This document shows positions 33,804-47,340 of a stretch of 64,000 bases of DNA, one piece after another. Origin of the DNA: Linum tenue (Eukaryota; Streptophyta; Magnoliopsida; Malpighiales; Linaceae); the NCBI GenBank assembly GCA_946122785.1, contig CAMGYJ010000002.1, positions 62,459,703 through 62,523,702 on the forward strand, written 5' to 3'. Position numbers and translations under genes: made by a program. The notes beneath the pieces were generated by a model. The model was given only the letters and a program-made list of their open reading frames with translations, did not search any database and was not told the DNA's origin. How positions within the stretch are numbered: the first letter of the stretch is position 1; every line of letters starts with the position of its first letter.

Positions 33804-33818
33804 GGCTCTGATACCACT
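33804..33818 (-). promoter_or_regulatory. Primer-binding site 1 (tRNA-iMet type)
   Basis: TGGTATCAGAGCC on the minus strand, two bases inside the end of the 5' LTR (33819). Confidence 0.88.
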
Positions 33819-34148
33819 TGTTACAAACGCGCTGCTACGGATCGGAAACCGCCGGAATCGACAAAGCAAGAATACGAAAGCGAGAATCGAAAGAACACAG
33901 ACACACGATTTACGTGGTTCACTAACACGATGTGTGTTAGCTAGTCCACGGGCGAGAGAGAGCCAGTTTCACTATATCTGAGGAGATTACAAATTACAGA
34001 GGAGAATGAGAAGTATTTATAGTACTTGTCCATGTGGGTCTAAACCTAATCCAATCTAGCAAAGGAAACGGTTACAGACCAGGCCCAAAACCCGAACCCA
34101 AATAACATTGAGCCCATACCCCCGATTACCAGTCGTAGCGGATCAACA
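33819..34148 (-). repeat. 5' LTR of the Copia element
   Basis: 330 bp with TATAAATA (minus) at 34014-34021. Contains a 52-base segment (about 34070-34121) absent from the 3' LTR. Target copy GTTAT at 34149-34153. Confidence 0.88.
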
Positions 34149-34153
34149 GTTAT

Positions 34154-35690
34154 TAGTGTTTGTTGGCAGTCTCCCGTGCTAAAAATATGAACAAGAGAGC
34201 TAAAAACTATACGTTGAGCGATTTTAACATGGGTATTGAGGACGAGGCGGCTAGCTAGGTAGAGCCATTACAAATTAGTCTATTTTCGAAAATTATTACA
34301 AATTTTACTTGTTAAATTTACCAAATTTTAATAGCCTCTAGATTCAACGTAGCTCCGCCAATGTCTATAAGTTAAAAAAATGGACTGGACTTGTATTGTA
34401 TGGTCAATTGATCATATGGTATTATTATTGGCTTAGGTGTTGGTTAATATTAGTGATTGCCACTTGGTCCTATTTACCTTCTTTGACTATGGATTGGTGG
34501 CAATAAAATAAAATTGAGTGGGATTGCATATAGTTTGAGATGACAATAACAATATCGATTTTGCAATTACGTACATTGATGCTCAGATAACATTTGTTTT
34601 TGTTGCGTTAGCTCTATTGTTCATAATTTGGTAACTCTAATTACTGTTGTATATCAAGTATATAATCTGCATGAGGTTGGTTTGTAGTGCATATTAGAAT
34701 TCATGCTTAAGCTACACTAGTGAAGAGAATCAAAACTTATTTTATTGTTTCACACCTAAAATGGTCGTGTCGTCGTCTCTGCATGCCTGTTTCTGTTTAC
34801 CAGCAGCTGGTCCCACGTGCTGTTCACTAGCTAGCTAGCTAGAGGTGGAAAACAAAACAGCACTCATAAACTGCTACGCATGCATGTATACTATAGAATA
34901 TAGGAAATAGATTGAAAATTTTGCAAGAAAAAAACACTACAAGTGCGAGAAGTCTATGTTTTGAATTCCACTAAATGAAGGCCCCAGTTGTTTAATTAGC
35001 ACCTACAATAGATTAATTGTCAACTTTGCTCCAAGTAAGTTTAGTTGTTGGGAGAGGTTAATTATAAACCATATATCATTTATTAATACTGCAAACGTGT
35101 GAGCCGAGTAATATTAATTTGAAGTTTGCATATATCCGGATAAAATGTGTTTAACATAATAAATTAATGGTGGTCTTCAGGATCCAAACATAAGACTTTG
35201 GGTCACAGAACACTCTAACCTTGTCAAGAAATGATTGGTCTCGAGTTGTTGACGAGATGAATTGCATCCTACTAGCAGAATGCATGTCCTTGCTAAAATG
35301 ATGATCTCTTTCCCATTATGCGCTAAAGTAACGTGTTCTATATGATACAATATAATTGCGAGGCCAAGCAGTATACGTAGTTGCTTTCATAGATGCCAAA
35401 CCTTCATTGTGAAACGAGAACTGGAAAAATTCAATACCGGTAACATCACATACAATTTGAGGTCTCAGAAAATGAACAGAATGATTACATAATTGGACGG
35501 TTGGTTTGCTGAAATCAAAGTACGTATCTAATTAATGTGCAGGAAAAGCAAAAGGTTGGTATACAAATATCTCCGTCTCTGCTGTTTTTTTCCCCCGCCC
35601 CAGCAAAGTGGGGCACACGTACTATCCACATTTAATACCTCCTCCCTCCCTACTTAGACTTTCCATGCACAAACGCCAACTCAATGGATC
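34154..35690. other. Intergenic region upstream of peroxidase 1
   Basis: AT-rich, no gene or clear element end. The final few hundred bases are the presumed peroxidase promoter. Confidence 0.45.
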
Positions 35691-37089
<1,399 letters not shown>

Positions 37090-37565
37090 CTAATAATTAA
37101 TCCAAGACGCATGATTTAAGGATTAAAATCCACTACTTCATGGAGGGAAACTTGGTTGTTAGTAATAATATCCTACGTGTTTTATGAGTGAAGGGGTGGT
37201 AATTAGTAGTTTCTGTTTTTCAATAATTTGAGATCTAGTTGGAATTTTGGAGATCTCTACGCTGAGTAAGAAGAAGTGGAGGTTCTCGTGATTTTTAAGA
37301 CCATATGTGAACACATGCATAATTACGATGAGCGTGTATCTGTACCCACCAAATTTCAGTTATATGAAATGTAATATTATTCGAGCACAATTTTTTTTTC
37401 CAACATTGCGTTTTTTTTCTTCTTATTCTTCAAAGGAGCTCCTCGTTTCCTTCAGACATAAACTTTGGCTAAATACTGACGTATATTTGATTATTTTCTC
37501 AAAACTGTAGATTATTACAGCAGGGTAACTTGGATAATTTTCATGAAAGACAAGTCCGAGACCAT
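37090..37565. other. 3' flank of peroxidase 1
   Basis: Presumed 3' UTR followed by AT-rich sequence. Nothing else recognised. Confidence 0.45.
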
Positions 37566-39497
37566 ATCAAAAGTAGGGTTGTCAGCAGTGTAGTCAAAAT
37601 CGCGCTTTAAAGCGTAAAATCGTACGATTTTACGTTTCTAGGGTAGGAAAACGTTTCAAATCACTAATAAAATTGTTTTTCACTCAAAATCGGTCAAAAG
37701 CGTTGGTAGAATCGTTAAAATCAGTGAAATCGTATAAAATCGCGTTTTCAAACCGATTTTATCCGATTTCAAGCAAAGGAGAAAACTGCCTCCACCAAAC
37801 CAAAACGACGCCGTTTTGTGCACTTCGGACAAAAAAGAAGAAGGGAATAGGGTGGATATCGGGACGAGGCTGCCAAACTCTTCCAAAATCCCTAATCGTT
37901 GTCTCCTGTCTCAAGCACTCCAATGAGGCAGGCATGCCGCCGCCCTCCTTACTCGTCATCGCCTGTCGCCGCCGTCACGAGGCAGTCCTTCCAGGCTCCA
38001 GCGAAGAATCTGCAGCTGCTACAAGGCTTTCAACCGTTGCCGCCAGTCCACCACCTTCCAGGGAAGAATTTGCAGCTGCTACAAGGCTCCAAGCCTCCAA
38101 CACGGCAGCGTCCGTCGCTTATCGCCCATCAGACTCATCATCGCCTGTCGCCACTCGCCGACGACACAACTGGTTAGTTTCTGTCTCTTCCTTGTCCTAG
38201 CCCATCGCCACTTCAGTCTTCACCAATTTGAGTAGTTGTGTTTCATTGTACATCAGTAACTATGAAGATTCGTCGTCTACTCAATGAAGGGGAAAGCAAT
38301 TTTTTTATTAGTTGCTAGGACAAAGAGTTGCATTGTACGATTAATTAATATAGAGGTGGAGGCAGAAACAACGGTGGCTGTTGTAGTGGTGGGAGATCGA
38401 TGGATCGAAGAGTACAACGGAAGAGCCATGTGGTCATGGCTCGATAATACTTTGGTTTAATTTAGATATGAATTGCAGGTATTTATTCTTTTATCTAAAC
38501 TCTGTGCACTCATATTTTACATAGTTTATGTCGTATTTAACATATTTTTAACTATTATACAGGATGCATAAAAACTTACGCTTTTACGCTTTGATTCACT
38601 GCTTTTCGATTTTACCCCTTTTACGCTTTTAGGTAGAATCGCGCTTTTGACGGCATTGGCGGTTAGCTGCTAACCAACTGGTCTAACCGGTAACCGCCGG
38701 TTAGCGGCTAACCGGAAACAAAAAAAAAATGGGTGGCGGTCGGTTGTCGGAAGCGTTCAGTGGTTAGGCGATTAGCTGAAAAACCGAGGCCGATTAACCG
38801 GCTAACCGACGCTAACCGACCGACGCTAAACGACCCCGTTTTGGCCTAAATAAAACTACCCACCTGGCCACCTCTCCCTAAATCCTAGCAGCCGTGAGAG
38901 CCGCCCCCATCCTCTGATCCTCCCTCCTCTGACCTCTCGTTCCTCCATCCTCCCTCCTCCGACGACTCCGGCCGCCCTCCCCTGCCTCCTCCGCTACCCC
39001 TCCTTCCACCGCCACCAGCCCACCACAACTTGCTCTGACTCCGAGCCACCTCCTCCTCCCCGGCGACCCACCTCCTCCCCGGCACCGCGCGCCTCGCCGC
39101 CCGTCGCCGCGCTACCTTCGCCGCGCGCCTCGCCGCCGTCGCCTCGCCGCCTGCTGCAGATCTGTTGGCATGGGCCATGGAGAAAGAAGGTGAGAGAAGA
39201 ATAAGGAAGGGGAGAGAAGAGGTCTGTTAGAGGAAGGAAGGAGAGAGGAGGAGATAAGGAAGGAGAGGTGGAGTTTTTTTTGTTTTATTTAAATTTTTTT
39301 TTGTGAAAAATGTATTTTTATCGGTTGGCCGGCTAATCGAGCCTAAAATCGGAACCGACCGGTCGGTTGGCCGACTAACCGTGACCTCTCTTCGGTCGGT
39401 GGTCGGCAGCTATAGGTGGTGTTTCGATTTAACCGATAACCGGGTTTTCGGTTTTCGGTTAAACCGAAACTGACCGACTGCCACCCCTAATCAAAAG
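37566..39497. mobile_element. hAT-like element (outer), 1,916 bp
   Basis: The element 37574-39489 starts TAGGGTTGTCAG and ends with the inverse of TAGGGGTGGCAG. ATCAAAAG flanks it without change at 37566-37573 and 39490-39497, a perfect 8-bp duplication. Subterminal 'cggttagcggctaaccgg' units lie at 38660-38830 and 39320-39485. A GC-rich middle (38870-39180) gives low-complexity frames only. Another element sits 12 bases inside its left end. Confidence 0.85.
37586..38658. mobile_element. Nested hAT-like element, 1,073 bp
   Basis: Starts CAGTGTAGTCAAAATCGCGC and ends with the inverse of CAATGCCGTCAAAAGCGCG, with further inverted text 'aaagcgtaaaatcg' inside. Flanks GTTGTCAG (37578-37585) and GCGGTTAG (38659-38666) agree at five of eight positions, as expected if the target duplication has decayed. 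It splits the outer element's left terminus. Confidence 0.68.
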
Positions 39498-39775
39498 TGA
39501 CTTACTTTTCTAATCTTTGTTAAGACACAACTTGAACAAACTTACTTGAAGAAAATTCATAGCGATTAAGGCCAAGAGTTCAAATGACTTAACGGTACTC
39601 AAAATTAAACAAGGCATCTTAAAATAACTTTTTTTTTTGTTCAAAACTTTTTGCTAAATTGAAAGGCTGAAAGAAAACACCAATATATTTTTGGCAATAG
39701 CTAGCCCTCTCAAATTATAAGCACATTCACACATTGAGTAATGGTCAAATTGTTAACACGTTTTTTTCCTCATTA
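39498..39775. other. AT-rich spacer
   Basis: Nothing recognised. Confidence 0.3.
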
Positions 39776-39779
39776 ATAG

Positions 39780-40015
39780 AAATCCTTCTAACATTCTAGG
39801 GAATATGTCACCTTATGAACTTCTTCACAAAAAACCTTCTGATCACTTGAGTTTCTAAAAGGTGTTATATATGTTGTATTTGCTTTGCCTCCACACTACC
39901 AGGCATGAATACCAAGTTCACTCTAAGAGAAATATACTGCATCTTCTTATGATACACTATTGAAATTAAAGATTTCCATACTTTATGATCTTGACTATCA
40001 TGAATTTTTTTAGTG
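39780..40015 (+). pseudogene. Copia integrase C-terminal fragment
   Basis: Plus-strand text gives N-M-S-P-Y-E-L-L-H-K-K-P-S-D-H-L near 39810-39855. After frameshifts come pieces that match the F-A-(S)-x-x-P-x-x-R-x-K-F and Y-x-L-Y-D-L-D blocks that follow the Copia integrase core. Heavily damaged and short; no LTR nearby. Confidence 0.6.
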
Positions 40016-41400
40016 AACGGTTATTTGCCGCCAACCAAATTATTATTTACAGTCAACCAAAAAAATTTTGAATTTTGTCACTAGAATTCTTTAAATGCCA
40101 CAATACCAACACTCACTTCCCACTTTGAAATAAATTTCCATCGCCGAGCCCAGTACCTCCGTCACCATCACCGTCCTTCCATCACTAGCAACCGTCTTGT
40201 CGTCGCCAACCAACGAAAAAGGTTATTTTTTCCGGCAAAATTTCACAGTTTCCGGCAATTTTTTACGGCGGCTGAGGGAAATCTTAGGCAGAAGCATGGC
40301 TGGGCCGAAAGATTTTTCCAGCCCAGGAGGGAGCGAGTCAAAAAATTCTTTCTGCCGTTGACGCTTAGGCTCGAGATTTCCTTCGGCCGACGTGGACCAG
40401 GACAGGCCGAAGGAATTTTTTGGCCGACGAACGGCGTATTCCTCTCGGCCCAGCCTGGTTAATGTCGGCCGAAAAAAATCGGACGGCATCGACGAGTGTT
40501 TTCATGAATAATTCAAATTTTTCTTAATATAGCTAATCGAGAATATTAGTGCACATCTAAGTATGATATTTTGTAAATTTGTAGATAATTAGATATGGAT
40601 GCGGGTGAGAATGAGTTGTCTAGATTCGATGGTAGGAATGTTGATTCATCAACACAAAGGAAGATGGCAAAGAAAAATAAAGAGAAGAAGCCCGCTCGAC
40701 AGATTGCACATCAGTTTTATTTTTCTTCAACAAGTCATGCTGCCAAATTATTATTTGTTGGCAGCATGCGCACGGGAGTGGTTTCCATCAACAAGTTTTA
40801 TTTTTCTTCCTCTTGAGGCTTGCAACTTGTGATCATGTTTGCATAAAGGATACATTAAATGGTTGTGTTTAACTTTGTTAAAACTTAAATAGTGATGTCT
40901 ATTTTTATACAAATGTTTTTTAGATTGTTTTATATTATCCAAACCTATTAAATAGCTATTAATTAGTCAAATCTTTCGTAATACATCAAAATATTAGTCA
41001 TTTATAGGTTATTGTTCATAACTTTGTAACTCTTTTCTTTGTTAAAATACTCAAATTTTGGAATGTTGACTTTCATTTGTTTCTTCCAAGTCAGTACCAT
41101 GTTACCAAATCAATATTACTAACAAAATTGCTAACTGAAAGTTAGCATTTGGTTAATTCTTAGTATTTCGATAGGTTTGACTAATAAAAAAGAATCCGAA
41201 AAAGGTTTGGATAAAAAAAAAGAAATTACCCAAACTTAAATAATGATTTAATGGGTAACTTGTTATCAAAGGATTGTACGCACTTACAATAGATCAAAGA
41301 ATTAGTGTAACCATTAACGACTGAGTTGCATACCCGTTACCGGATCAATCATATTAATTAAGTATGGTTGACTTGAAGAAGATTATCTCGTTAATCATGA
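40016..41400. other. Intergenic sequence, no gene recognised
   Basis: Includes a moderately GC-rich block (40140-40500). A 73-codon plus-strand frame at 40595-40816 begins with a hydrophilic lysine-rich stretch but matches no family I know; it could be an exon remnant of a transposase. Confidence 0.35.
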
Positions 41401-43740
41401 TTCATGTCCGGGTTAATAAGGTTGAAATTTCAAAACTCTATATATACAGAGTATCTTCTCCTTTTCTTCGTTTCTCATCCTCAAGTTATGCCCAAGAACA
41501 TCTAAATGTCAACGGGATCTGCTGTAGGCCGTAGTGTTAAGCTAGAAACAGTGCGGAAATGGAGGAGGAATCGACGAAAATTTGAGCGAATGTCACTTTG
41601 AATCATTCAAAGAATAACCAAAGTGAATAAATAAAAGGAGGCAACACCGTCGTGGTTGAATCTGACCAGTGTGTTTCAAAAAATAAAATTAAACTAAAAC
41701 TCTTGTCTGGATAAAATAAAACACACTCAAGACTGGAACAAGTCTCTCATCAACTTGTGCTTAGGAAGTTTCAAGGATCAGGATCATGAATCCTAGCTAG
41801 ATAATGTCAACCAATAAATTTTGAATTATAAGCTATTTTTATGTTAATTAATTAAGGTATCTTTCGTATTCGTATTAGCTGCAAATCATTGAATTGCGGT
41901 GCTACACTTATTAACTGAATTATGACAATAGCTGCAGCAATTGTTGATGTTGATTTTTGCTTTTTACGTATTGATGATCTGCCCAAGTTGAACCGTAATG
42001 TATGGAAAAAGAATAGTACTCGTTACTTGTTTAACTTTTCATTTCCATTTAACAAATTGAGTTTTGAATTTTATGACGAGAAATAATTGACTTTCCTACT
42101 TTGTAAAAAAAGCATCAAATAAGTTATATGATATATTATTGTTGGAACGTCAAACTAACAGAGTAGGAGACTCGTGGATCCATGAAAGCCACCAATGCAG
42201 AAGTCAGACATAACAACCAATTCGAGAGAGGATACCATCACTAAGCGGTTATTTTTGGCCATAGCCCCGTGATATTATAGCATTTCAAATATCCTAGCAT
42301 ATGACAGGTATTGTTAGACAATACTCCGTTTAATATGTATATATACATATATAGAATGTTGTTTTCAGTACACTCACTTTTTTGAATGCATTCAGTGCAC
42401 TCGTTTCATAATTGTCATTTTAAACATGAATTTATGTCAAAATGATGTCAATCATCACTTATGATATGACGAACAATAACGCACATGAATTTGCACAAAA
42501 ACCATTGAAGATTTACTTTAATTTGAAGAATTTAGGGATTTAGGGTTTAGAGATTTCTTTTTCGTATTGTTACATTTTTCTATTCATGTGATGAATCTCA
42601 TATGAAACAATAGTAAAATCGTATAACACAGTTAATATTCGTATTTAATCAACTAAATTGATAATTTGAATATAACTTATACATTTACTTATTTTTGAAT
42701 CAATTAATTTCATACATTTTATTAATATTGACATGCTATCAGGCATACCATTAGTTTAGAGATGAAGTATAATATTCTTATATATTTCATGCATAACTTA
42801 CCCATATTATATTTTACTTACTATGCTATGGAGGCTTAATTAAATGCCTAAATTCCTCTTAACTCTTAGATATAAAATTATAAATCTAATGGTCCAATTG
42901 AGGGAATCACAAGAGACATTATGAAAAGTTTAATAAATTTTATAATTTCCTTATCCCTCATTTCATATACTCTTTTATAATTTCTTTTATATTTAACCAA
43001 ACAAAAGTTACAATGTATCATGTCAAAATATACAAAGTACAACAGAAAGATATAAATTATATCAATCATATCATAAAAGTATATGAGAATTTACTTTTTT
43101 TATAATTTCTTTTATAAATTAATATTAATAAAGTATACAAATCGCATTATAAAAGTCAAAGGATACAAATCAAACAAACATTGTCTACAAAGTATACAAA
43201 CAATAGAAAAGACACTACTTTACATTATAAACGGATAGAACTTACATTACAAATCAATGATACAAATTATAATGACATTGTATGCATGACATTGTATGCA
43301 CAACATAATAGCAATATAAATACCACTACTTACAATATAAACCAACAGAACTTGGATTAAAACAAAAATAACACAAAATATATCAACCATATCATAAAAG
43401 TATACATATTAATATTAATAATACAAAGTATACAAACTACATAACAAAGTAGACAAATCAGATTATCATTAAATGCAACAATACTAACAGTACAAAATAC
43501 AAATCAAGAGAACTTGCATTGCAAACTCTCTCTCGTCAACATAATAGGGTAATAGGGCGTAAATCTCTCGCTTGTCACATAGAATGGGGGAATAGTGGAC
43601 GAGATAAAGAGGCTTAAGATACAGTGCATAACCATGAGTTATACACTCATTAGTAACTAAATCAAGACCCTTCATTCAGAAAATCCTGATATAAGGATAG
43701 AGAATTAAGGTCATTTTTATTTTCTCTTGTTTTCTTAATC
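41401..43740. other. AT-rich intergenic sequence
   Basis: No gene, clear repeat or element end recognised. The part 42840-43480 is extremely AT-rich with many 'atacaaa' phrases. Confidence 0.4.
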
Positions 43741-43744
43741 GGCT

Positions 43745-44035
43745 TATATCTTCTTTGTTTTAACTCGAATTTCAATTTTTCTTGCACAGATGGAACGAGT
43801 TCGTTGTGCTCTACAAAACAAGATCCATTTTCAATATTTTTTTAGAAGAAAAAAAATTCTTGCCTCTCGGTACCAACTGCATACCATATGGTATCTTCTT
43901 TGTTTTTAATTCGTTTTTGAAAATTTTTGTACAGAATGAACGAGTTCATCATGATCTATTGAATCTACAAATTTCTGGGTGAACAAAATACATGACAAAA
44001 AATACCACACAATATCACCCTGGTATGGGCTTAAG
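43745..44035. repeat. Dispersed repeat (copy 2 of the 16.4-kb family)
   Basis: 'ttgcacagatggaacgagtt' near 43782 and 'gtacagaatgaacgagttca' near 43930, followed by 'gaatctacaaatttct', match the order in 16478-16655. Confidence 0.6.
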
Positions 44036-44104
44036 CACCGGATCCTACCCGGGTTTTCATTGGGTACAGGAAACAAACCCAAGAAATAGAGTGTAGCATG
44101 ATAT

Positions 44105-46260
44105 TTAAACTCTAACGGGTGGGTAAAGGATTAATATATAAACAATATAGTTAGGGCGTAAAACATACCTCGATTTGTTGCAGAATTCAACATTGATGTG
44201 AGCTTCGAACCGTAGTAGTAGATATCGATTGTAAGGGACTACAAATCGATTATCCAAGGGAACATTATTAACTTCAACAGATATGCCACTATCCCGACGA
44301 CGGTATTTTGCAAAACCGGATTCATCTATAGTAGTTTGCTCTGAGTACTGTTTGGGAAAATGTTTTCCACGGACCCCCCTTTCCATGCAAGGAGAGTTAC
44401 GGCCTAAAATACCACATGGTCCATGCAACATGTACGATTTTACAGCTCGATAGCCCTCAGGATCAAGATGGGGATTCGGGATTTCTGCAGAGATTACTGA
44501 ATCAATTTCCTTTGCACCTTTTAATTTGTCTTCCCCCGCTAGGAAAACCAAGATATGAGCATGGGGAAGACCACGCTTCTGGAATTCAATTGCCATAACA
44601 TCTGAAATTGAACAAATTATATGAGAGGGCAGTATAACAATGAAAACTGACAGGTCATTACCAAAAAAATAGACAACCTATGGGTGACTTACGGCCGATT
44701 GTGGTGCCAAAGGTTTTCTTGTCTCGAATTTCAGTCATTAATTGATGCAGCTTGAGCTTGAAAACTTGTGCAATAACATCAGCCCTGTTAACATCCTTCC
44801 AGCCTACGACAGTGATCAAATCAACCATATACTGTATTTCTGGCCAGTTTGCATTGCTGGTAAAGGTAATGAATAAATCGGGATAACCCATCCATCTGCA
44901 TATCGCCATTGCATCTTGAAAATTCTCGTATTTGTATCGTCGACTTCCTGTATGCGAAGCAGCTAAAATAACATGCTTGCCAGACAAACTTAGATCGGTA
45001 TCACCGCGGAGAAATGAATCTAGCAACCCGCTAACATAATGGAGACGTAATTTGTGCTGGTTGTTTCTTATCCAATCAAGTCGTTCAGCTTCAACCAATG
45101 CATATGCGTTGACCACATACTGCTGAAATAGTTTCCCCGCCACCAACAAAGAGTTAGATTCGTGCAATCTAGTGTGGAGACGATACCCATAATAATCACA
45201 CTGAGTCAAATTATTGTTATTCCACAGATTTTCGGAATCATCATCATCCAGCCTAATGTTTGGATGCCACCCATCTTCCCCATAAGGAAATAAGATTGGA
45301 TACTGCAAAGCCATCAAAGATGGATGGTAGTAGCTGACCCTTTCAATTTTAGAGCTTTGATACTCAACAACAATATCTGGTTCGAAAGCGTCCTGGCCTG
45401 TTTCATCTACAACCAACGCAGTAATATCATTGCCAGTAGGTAAATCATACTCCCGACCATCTTGTGCACGTTTTGCCAACAGTCTTAGCTTCATTGATTG
45501 GACATGACCTTCATTCAATTTGTCCCGCGCTGTTCTGAAAGTCTTAGCCAATATATTGTGCTCATCAAACAGTTCTTGCAACTCTTGGCTTATATCTGGA
45601 CGTAATGAATTAGCATCCTGGTCTGATGATAACACATTGAGACGATTCTGCACTTCAGAAGAGGAGTCATGTATGTATAACTGAGCAAACTTTGGTGGCT
45701 GACCTTCGGGAGCGAGCAGACTGCCAATACTATGGTAAATATGTCCACTAATAGAGTACACATATACACCAGAACCATCATTCAGTCAACGATCCACTTT
45801 GCCACCGAGAGAAATGAAGCAAAATACGCCATTGTATAGTCGTATATATTGCAGAAAATGCCGGCTAATTGGTAGGCCAGAATGCAATAAATGTTTTAGA
45901 AACTCAGGTGGTTCACGTTTTGCAGGGAGCTTGACCTTCCCTGTTTACAGCACAAAGAGAATTTTGGTTGTGCATGACCCCTGATAGCCGAGGTACTTTC
46001 CTGCAGCCATAGAACCGCTCCACAAAACTCACATAAGCATGATGGTTGACCCAAATGAAACACCTCAACCAATGGATAGCCTGAATATGGAACATAACTT
46101 GTTATTAATCTTCTGCAAGACATTCCAAATGGTTCAAAAGAAGAGCACCCAATTAGAATACAAACCATGGTGACGCAAGTATCCTCTCGGAACAACATTG
46201 ACCTGTCGCCTCTTACACAACGAAATAGAGCGCAGAATTCGTTGTCGCTTGGCAAGCAGT
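44105..46260 (-). pseudogene. Helitron Rep/helicase gene, truncated and broken
   Basis: Minus-strand pieces of an autonomous Helitron protein. 46255-45800 gives the N-terminal zinc-finger-like part (L-G-Q-P-S-C-L-C-E-F-C-G-A and P-K-F-S-L-C-C-K-Q-G). 45761-44690 gives the Helitron_like_N domain (I-S-G-H-I-Y-H-S-I-G-S-L-L, Y-P-I-L-F-P-Y-G-E-D-G-W). 44600-44172 starts the Rep nuclease with the HUH motif L-P-H-A-H-I-L. Splice-like signals (donor near 44690, acceptor near 44601, donor near 44171) suggest introns. A TGA near 45784 interrupts conserved text between G-G-K-V-D and L-N-D-G-S-G. The second half of Rep and the whole Pif1-type helicase are missing, so the element is dead. Confidence 0.85.
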
Positions 46261-47340
46261 TTATAATCTGGTGAATTATGACCTGATGACAAAGTATTGC
46301 AAGGACATTTATAGTAGTATTGTCATTTGAAATTTACCTGTGTAATAATTGTACTTGTGAAACCTATAGTAAATACAGGTAGTTCATGGATCAGAAGGGT
46401 TGGTACCATTAGAAGCATGGGCATTAGTTGTCAGGCCACGCTTGATTCGTAGACGCAATCACCTGGAATTTCGCCTAATTTTCGCGAGTGCACGTTCAAT
46501 ATTGTTCAATTCCATAGCTTAATTTCTGTTTCGACCTCTTCGGTGGTAGGAGCAGCATGCTGGTAAAAAATGGCCCGGCCTTTCCCTAAAAAGCTAGGGA
46601 ATTGGTTAATCAAGCATGAACCCGATAACTTTAGGAAGTATAATTGAGATCGGCCAAATCGATTGTAGGAATCACTATAAGCATCAACCAATTGCAATTA
46701 CATTGACCAGGAAAATGCCGGCTGTGAGCTGCAGCAGCTTGTGAGGAGGAAGCCGCTGGGGTTTTACGACAACGAACCATCGGATTTTTATCGCATAACA
46801 GACGTTGGAAGGCTCTCACTTAGCTGTAAGGGGTTCAACAACAAAGAAGCAATAACTATACCTGGAACACCAACTGGGTAGCAGGAAAGAAGATGGATTT
46901 GGGGATTGGAAGAAAAGCCATTCACTATAAGAGAACAGTGTATGCAATTAGGGGGAACCTGTTATGGCTAGGCTGGCAGGCGTTCGACGGTACAATTCTG
47001 ACCTATATGCAGAAGTGAAGGATGATGGAAGGGATTGCAGGGGCGGCGGAGTTTCGGGTGTCGTGGCGGAGGCAGGCCAGGGGCTGGGTTCGCTGGAGGG
47101 GGGGGGGGGAAGTCGGGTGATTTGAATTTTGGAAAAGCGTTGAACTGCGTTTAGAGGAGGGAAGGGTTGAATTGCGTTTAGGAGAGGGGATGTGAGTTTC
47201 CAAAAATGCCCTTCCGGGAAACGCTCCCGGGGCTGGGATTTTCAAATGGTGAAAAAGAAGGTCTTTAAAACGTATTATTAATTCTCTTGATGTGAATACA
47301 TTAAGATGACTAAGAGTTGATATTTTGAAAAACATAAAGG
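46261..47340. other. Upstream part of the Helitron or flank
   Basis: May contain a 5' exon or leader of the Helitron gene; I cannot show it. Includes a run of 12 G at 47098-47109. The minus-strand frame 47003-47335 is not recognisable. Confidence 0.3.

Larger units (their letters stand above)
28933..34148 (-). mobile_element. Nearly intact Copia element with a second LTR/PBS block
   Basis: Terminal repeats 28933-29232 and 33819-34148 both start TGTTAC and end TCAACA, flanked by GTTAT on each side (28928-28932, 34149-34153). The minus-strand order is: 5' LTR, tRNA-iMet primer site (33804-33816), a 300-base repeat-rich block, a purine tract, a different LTR-like unit (33328-33502), a second identical primer site (33311-33323), gag-pol (33271-29327), purine tract, 3' LTR. 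The gag-pol frame is complete except for one stop codon. The extra LTR and primer site are not part of a normal Copia element. Confidence 0.9.

Noticed and set aside
33290..33817. Reading frames in the Copia leader region
   Set aside because: They arise from the 40-bp repeats and the internal LTR-like unit, not from a protein.
38885..39178. Alanine/arginine-rich minus-strand frame
   Set aside because: Low-complexity GC-rich interior of a hAT-like element; no family match.
40595..40816. 73-codon lysine-rich frame as a small gene
   Set aside because: No family recognised, and an overlapping frame of similar length exists; left as unassigned.
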